51,194 nt of DNA from Treponema sp. GTDB lineage: Bacteria > Spirochaetota > Spirochaetia > Treponematales > Breznakiellaceae. Both the position numbers and the translations under genes were made by a program. The notes under the pieces are model-generated. The model searched no databases and was not told where the DNA came from. It saw only the letters and a program-made list of their open reading frames with translations. The stretch lies in NCBI GenBank assembly GCA_031276965.1, contig JAISMC010000162.1, positions 1 to 51,194 of the forward strand, written 5' to 3'. Positions within the stretch are counted from its first letter, which is position 1; every line of letters begins with the position of its first letter. This document shows, piece by piece, positions 50,245 through 51,194 of this stretch.

Positions 50245-51194
50245 ATGGGTATACTAAAAGGACTTTTGAAAAAACGAGAGTTGATTTTGGCTCTTATTAT
50301 TCTGGCCCTGGTTTTTATTATTACCCCCCTGGCGCCCAGTTTTTTAACATACGACAATATTACTAATATATTAAAAACCTATACCGTGCTGGGAATATTT
50401 TCCATCGGCGTGCTTTTGGTCATTATTTCGGGTGGAATTGACGTATCGTTTACCGCAATCGCCCAGGTAGTTCAATACGTGGTGGTCTATGTGCTGCTTA
50501 ACTATATTTCGGGGAATGTTTTTATTTCCATAATCATGGCCCTGGTTATTGGCACCGCATTGGGGCTTCTTAATGGATTTTTGATTTACCATTATAAAAT
50601 GCCTGCCATCATTATCACCATCGCCACACAAAGTTTGTTTTACGGCCTCCTGTATGTGATAACCCACGGAAAATTTTTATATGAGGTGCCCCGGTATTTT
50701 TGGGATCTGGCCAACGCCAAAATATTTACCGCCGCCGATGCCAGGATTGGTTTAAGCGTCGTTACCGTGATATGGTTCGCCATCGCCCTGATTTTTTCCC
50801 TTTTACTCCGTTATACCATCATCGGCAGAAGCATCTACCTTATCGGCTGTAACCGCACGGCGGCCCAGCGGGTAGGCGTTAATATACTAAAAACAACGCT
50901 TTTTGTGTATGGCGTTACCGGGGCAATTTCCGCCGTTGCATCAATTGTCCATGTGTCGATAGTACAAACGGTCATCCCGAATTCAATTGTAGGACAGGAA
51001 ATGCAGGTTATCGCCGCCGTGGTGCTGGGGGGCGCCTCAATTACCGGCGGCAAAGGCACCGTTTCGGGAACCGTCCTGGGGGTTTTGTTGTTTTCCATTT
51101 TAAGCAACGCCCTTACGCTGCTCAAAATTTCATCCTATTGGTATAACGTATTTATTGGTTTTATTATTCTGGGAAGCGTTGTTATAAACGCCGT
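50245..51194 (+). CDS. CUT2 sugar ABC transporter permease, cut by the window end
   Basis: Partial (316 residues read). An RbsC/LsrC-type permease with eight or more hydrophobic helices. It starts MGILKGLLKKRELILALIIL, has the family GVLLVIISGGIDVSFTAIAQ and GLLNGFLIYHYKMPAIIITI segments, and the coupling motif VVLGGASITGGKGTVSGTVL near the end. It lies 10 bases after the ATPase gene with GAGG before the ATG. The stop lies beyond 51194. A second permease would be expected next in LsrCD-type systems. Confidence 0.93.
   Translation, partial: MGILKGLLKKRELILALIILALVFIITPLAPSFLTYDNITNILKTYTVLGIFSIGVLLVIISGGIDVSFTAIAQVVQYVVVYVLLNYISGNVFISIIMALVIGTALGLLNGFLIYHYKMPAIIITIATQSLFYGLLYVITHGKFLYEVPRYFWDLANAKIFTAADARIGLSVVTVIWFAIALIFSLLLRYTIIGRSIYLIGCNRTAAQRVGVNILKTTLFVYGVTGAISAVASIVHVSIVQTVIPNSIVGQEMQVIAAVVLGGASITGGKGTVSGTVLGVLLFSILSNALTLLKISSYWYNVFIGFIILGSVVINA

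Noticed and set aside
1-51194. CRISPR array, toxin-antitoxin, restriction or phage defence system
   Set aside because: I looked for regularly spaced repeats, transposases, integrases, methylase-nuclease pairs and small paired toxin genes and saw none. The only tandem repeat (41051) has no spacers.

Overview
The window reads as chromosomal DNA of a GC-rich spirochete, most like a Treponema of the termite-gut type. This is inferred from gene content and style: a PcnB-type nucleotidyltransferase, a P-loop/Asp23-like fusion protein, PilZ, STAS and HATPase regulators, many exported proteins with Treponema-like signal peptides, and CUT2 sugar transporters. No rRNA or other marker gene fixes the species. 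Coding density is high and no phage, CRISPR array or intact transposase is visible. The three tRNA genes (Gly-CCC, Ala-CGC, Pro-UGG) all lack an encoded CCA.

Layout. 331-9129: a PQQ/HEAT exported protein and an RlmD-like rRNA methyltransferase (minus); an alpha/beta hydrolase and pcnB (plus); then a minus cluster of tRNA-Gly, an RluA-type pseudouridine synthase, the P-loop/Asp23-like protein and an exported TPR protein. 9281-11803: an intact glycerate kinase next to a graveyard of three gene remnants (GntP permease, RbsC permease, short-chain dehydrogenase) joined by a block of perfect hairpins. 11832-19356: NAD synthetase and an MFS transporter (minus), facing a sigma-54 promoter, a histidine kinase and an NtrC-type regulator, then an SDR-like protein and an amidohydrolase. 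19893-22982: a minus operon of two zinc dehydrogenases and a TIM-barrel isomerase, probably for polyol or sugar catabolism. 23042-31980: tRNA-Ala, a glycosyltransferase, an Omp85-like protein with ilvE, ychF with a cNMP-domain protein, a Na/Pi symporter, a YfcE-like phosphoesterase and trpS. 32188-39003: a STAS/HATPase partner-switching pair, a PilZ protein, aconitase, an HD phosphohydrolase and a ComFB-like protein. 39163-46956: tRNA-Pro, an oxidoreductase operon preceded by a 21-bp minisatellite, a lipoate ligase operon, an exported protein, thioredoxin and a U32 peptidase-family protein. 46957-51194: a CUT2 sugar or AI-2 type ABC transporter behind a long leader, with its permease cut by the window end.

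The most unusual features lie between genes. One short element with TAGGAG-type inverted ends occurs three times (28594, 31978, 44130). Each copy starts on the TAG stop codon of the adjoining gene, and copy A supplies the stop codons of both flanking convergent genes. A second set of small intergenic hairpins keeps related flanks (GTTGTTC/GAACAAC type) while the arm sequence changes in matched fashion. A third feature is a 21-bp tandem repeat whose antisense reading is a basic heptad peptide frame that ends in overlap with the next start codon.
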